A DNA stretch of 64,000 nucleotides from Psychroserpens luteolus (lineage in GTDB: Bacteria > Bacteroidota > Bacteroidia > Flavobacteriales > Flavobacteriaceae). Position 1 is the stretch's first letter, and each line of letters starts with the position of its first letter. The position numbers were made by a program, and so were the translations under genes. Positions 63,518 through 64,000 of the stretch are shown here, in pieces. The stretch is taken from contig NZ_JAHVXI010000002.1 of NCBI RefSeq assembly GCF_021032705.1, forward strand, positions 186,001 through 250,000, given 5' to 3'. The notes beneath the pieces are model-generated. The model was not told the DNA's origin, did no database searches, and saw nothing but the letters and a program-made list of their open reading frames with translations.

Positions 63518-64000
63518 TTATTCCTTGATACGTTCTTTATAAGTCCCTTTTTCAGTTTCAACTTTAATTTTATCACCTTCATTGATAAATAAAGGCACAT
63601 TAACTATGGCTCCTGTTTCTACTGTTGCTGGTTTTGTTGCGTTTGTTGCTGTATTTCCTTTAACACCAGGCTCTGTATGAGTCACCTCTAAAATCACACT
63701 TGCTGGCATATCAACAGAGAGCGGCAAATTGTCTTCAGTATTAATTAACACCGTTACAACTTCACCTTCTTTCATTAGATCTGGTCTATCCAGTGCAGCT
63801 TCTAGCAAACGTATTTGCGTATAATCTGATTCATTCATAAAATGATAAAACTCACCATCATTGTAGAGGTACTGAAATTTATGTGTTTCTACACGTACAT
63901 CATCAATTTTATGTCCTGCTGAAAACGTGTTATCTATCACTTTTCCTGTAGTCACACTTTTTAGCTTTGTTCTAACAAATGCAGGTCCTTTTCCAGGTTT
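63518..64000 (-). CDS. efp: Elongation factor P (5' truncated by window edge)
   Basis: Relieves ribosome stalling at polyproline. The frame is open at the right edge, and the visible part is 160 residues of about 188. The tip loop is PGKGPAFVR with the conserved Lys, in the last bases of the window. Also visible are FQYLYNDGEFYHFMN and domain III GAIVNVPLFINEGDKIKV with TGTYK-like KGTYKERIKE. An internal GTG at 63955 is not the start. In operon with the lpxD-like and NTF2-like genes. Confidence 0.95.
   Translation of the reverse strand, partial: KPGKGPAFVRTKLKSVTTGKVIDNTFSAGHKIDDVRVETHKFQYLYNDGEFYHFMNESDYTQIRLLEAALDRPDLMKEGEVVTVLINTEDNLPLSVDMPASVILEVTHTEPGVKGNTATNATKPATVETGAIVNVPLFINEGDKIKVETEKGTYKERIKE

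Overview
The window looks like a chromosomal segment of a marine-type member of the Flavobacteriaceae (Bacteroidota). The evidence is the low G+C content and the promoters of the Bacteroidota form TTG-N17-23-TANNTTTG. A 2924-residue surface protein ends in a type IX secretion sorting domain, and the families DUF6090, DUF2461, DUF72, LytTR and zinc metalloprotease (HExGHxLGxxH) are typical of the group. No rRNA, tRNA, CRISPR array, intact insertion sequence or prophage was seen.

Layout. 1-2.7 kb: polyamine genes (agmatinase, cut by the left edge, overlapping a deoxyhypusine-synthase-like gene), two small acidic proteins and a VOC protein. 2.7-7.7 kb: a LytS/LytTR two-component pair, a lipoprotein and a CocE-type hydrolase. 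This block is bordered by related intergenic repeats and a 159 bp decayed foldback. 7.7-16.6 kb: membrane-tethered HNH protein, exported methyltransferase, class 3 lipase, S41-like protein, DUF6090 protein, large zinc metalloprotease and OmpA lipoprotein. 16.7-25.5 kb: the giant multidomain adhesin. 26-33.4 kb: small housekeeping and accessory genes, including an MscS channel, a thioesterase, a dioxygenase-like lipoprotein, and a TetR/SDR pair that shares an operator. 33.4-36.4 kb: glycolytic group pfkA-gapA plus a BadF-type sugar kinase. 36.5-41 kb: TamB-like protein, divergent from tsaD. 41-46.5 kb: tsaD followed by three packed small genes (one an orphan COX1-like fragment), a TruA-family enzyme, a membrane LytTR regulator and a second S41-like protein. 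46.5-53.8 kb: complete his operon hisGDCBHAF(IE) with a leader peptide and attenuator. 53.8-58 kb: fabG-VWA-SPFH-SH3 operon. 58-64 kb: M16 peptidase, sucD, an NTF2-like gene, an lpxD-like gene and efp, cut by the right edge.

Most convincing new observations: a textbook histidine attenuator (18-residue leader with five His codons, terminator, antiterminator) with a possible second RNA switch over the hisG start codon; matching palindromic operators before the TetR and SDR genes; a four-helix protein that resembles the C-terminal part of cytochrome oxidase subunit I but lacks its HFH haem ligands; recent homogenisation of two lamin-tail modules inside the giant adhesin; and dispersed or foldback intergenic repeats around the two-component block. 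All functions are inferred from reading the sequence; no database search was run.
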